Both the position numbers and the translations under genes were made by a program. Of a DNA stretch of 64,000 nt, positions 63,429 through 64,000 are shown piece after piece (position 1 is the first letter of the stretch; each line of letters starts with the position of its first letter). Origin of the DNA: Stakelama pacifica (GTDB taxonomy: Bacteria > Pseudomonadota > Alphaproteobacteria > Sphingomonadales > Sphingomonadaceae); NCBI RefSeq assembly GCF_004361835.1, contig NZ_SNWD01000003.1, forward strand, positions 302,099 to 366,098, given 5' to 3'. A model generated the notes under the pieces. The model was not told the DNA's origin and did not search any database. It saw only the letters and a list, made by a program, of their open reading frames with translations.

Positions 63429-63914
63429 ATGGAAATCCCTGTATTCATTAGCTGTCCCAAGGCGTACCTGCAGCGCCAAGAAGACTTCTTAAATCAGGTC
63501 GAAAGTTACCTGCGCAGTTGTGAACTGCGACCAATGACTCTGGGGCGCAGCGAGTACAGCATTAATGCGCCTTTAGTGGCTATTCGGCAGTTGATGGCCG
63601 GAAGCTTTGGGTTATTGGCTTTGGCTTTTCGACGAACACTGGTGTCGGCAGCTGTGGACCGTCCAAACTCTGACATCGGAGAACCGCAAAAAAACCGAGA
63701 TTTGTCTTGGTTGAGTAGTCCCTATTGTCAAATCGAACCGGCAATGGCCTACCAAATAGGGCTGCCGGTCTGTATTTGGCGTGAACAGGGCGTAATGGCT
63801 GAGGGCCTTTTGGATCGAGGGGCGGTCGATCTTGCCATGCCCGAGTTCGATCTAGATGCTCCGCCAGTTCTTACTGACAAGGAATGGAAGCAGCCCCTGC
63901 AGGAATTGGTCTGA
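63429..63914 (+). CDS. Unrecognised TIR/deoxyribosyltransferase-like protein paired with the TIR gene
   Basis: The product has 161 residues; its ATG follows the TIR-like gene's stop with no gap. I cannot name the family. The pattern IPVFISCPKAYLQRQEDF, RPMTLGRSEYSINAPLVAIR, a small hydrophobic strand (GLLALAFRRT), and SSPYCQIEPAMAYQIGLPV suggests a Rossmann-like fold of the TIR or nucleoside-deoxyribosyltransferase type. Glu103 would be the candidate catalytic residue. It has no membrane helix. The coupling implies it works with the TIR-like protein, perhaps as a second enzyme or an effector. Function is unknown. Confidence 0.6.
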   Translation: MEIPVFISCPKAYLQRQEDFLNQVESYLRSCELRPMTLGRSEYSINAPLVAIRQLMAGSFGLLALAFRRTLVSAAVDRPNSDIGEPQKNRDLSWLSSPYCQIEPAMAYQIGLPVCIWREQGVMAEGLLDRGAVDLAMPEFDLDAPPVLTDKEWKQPLQELV

Positions 63915-64000
63915 GCCCGTAGTTTCTACCATTTACGAGTAGAGCCTTGGGCCGTTTTGATGCCCTTCACTGGGCGTGATGGCAACAACCGTATTGGGGG
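63915..64000. other. End of window inside the integrated element
   Basis: The last 86 bp show no gene start, tRNA or repeat that I can support. Confidence 0.4.

Larger units (their letters stand above)
60921..64000. mobile_element. Integrated element in comM (left end; right end outside window)
   Basis: Homology to comM stops near 60920, and a large serine recombinase gene starts 68 bp later, pointing inwards. This is the usual layout for an attachment site beside the integrase. Cargo in view is an antirepressor pseudogene and a two-gene TIR-like pair. The DNA is less GC-rich than the flank, with more A/T in third positions. The size is unknown because the other end is not in the window. Confidence 0.8.

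Overview
The window looks like chromosome of a sphingomonad (Alphaproteobacteria, Sphingomonadales). GC is high. It carries a complex I NDUFA12-type subunit, a two-domain cold-shock protein next to a DUF192 lipoprotein, a leucyl/arginyl-tRNA--protein transferase, and many TonB-dependent receptors and glycosidases of the kind sphingomonads carry. This assignment rests on gene content read by eye; no search was run.

Layout. Positions 1-6600 hold housekeeping genes (NDUFA12 fragment, DUF192, cold-shock protein, recX), a stand-alone fatty acyl-AMP ligase and a GGDEF/EAL protein. Positions 6630-18284 hold tRNA-Trp, secE-nusG, rplK-rplA and rplJ-rplL. These blocks, usually contiguous, are separated here by a SulP transporter/carbonic anhydrase pair, a two-component system, a receiver-Hpt protein and an L,D-transpeptidase; rpoB does not follow rplL. 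Positions 18725-33082 hold metabolic and envelope genes: an amidohydrolase/dehydrogenase pair, ilvA, bpt, an ATP-grasp/alpha-E/transglutaminase operon, a DsbD-type reductase, a secreted phosphatase and a beta-helix protein.

Positions 33190-42813 form a sucrose/alpha-glucoside locus: TonB receptor, GH97, amylosucrase, ROK fructokinase, sugar transporter and a convergent LacI regulator. Most of its junctions overlap by a few bases, and two identical 12-bp near-palindromes lie in front of the receptor gene. Next comes a GH3/esterase/carboxylate-transporter operon divergent from a second TonB receptor (42918-50921), then a CoA-transferase/HMG-CoA lyase pair with a divergent LysR gene. Positions 54160-59270 are an eroding region. 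A GH29 fucosidase, an IclR regulator and a zinc dehydrogenase are intact, but beside them lie a truncated response regulator and a compressed string of three gene remnants (polyol/uronate dehydrogenase, UxaA-type dehydratase, RhaM-type mutarotase), which looks like a collapsed deoxy-sugar or uronate catabolic operon.

At about 60920 the comM (yifB) gene is cut off and a large serine recombinase begins at once, so the last 3 kb are one end of an integrated element whose other end lies outside the window. Behind the recombinase are an antirepressor pseudogene and a tightly coupled pair: a MTH538/ThsB-like TIR-type protein followed by an unfamiliar 161-residue protein with a similar-looking fold signature. 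This pair is the best candidate here for an undescribed (possibly defence) system.

Short dispersed repeats fill several intergenic spaces. The clearest is a roughly 360-bp MITE-like element with imperfect terminal inverted repeats, seen in two full copies and one truncated copy.
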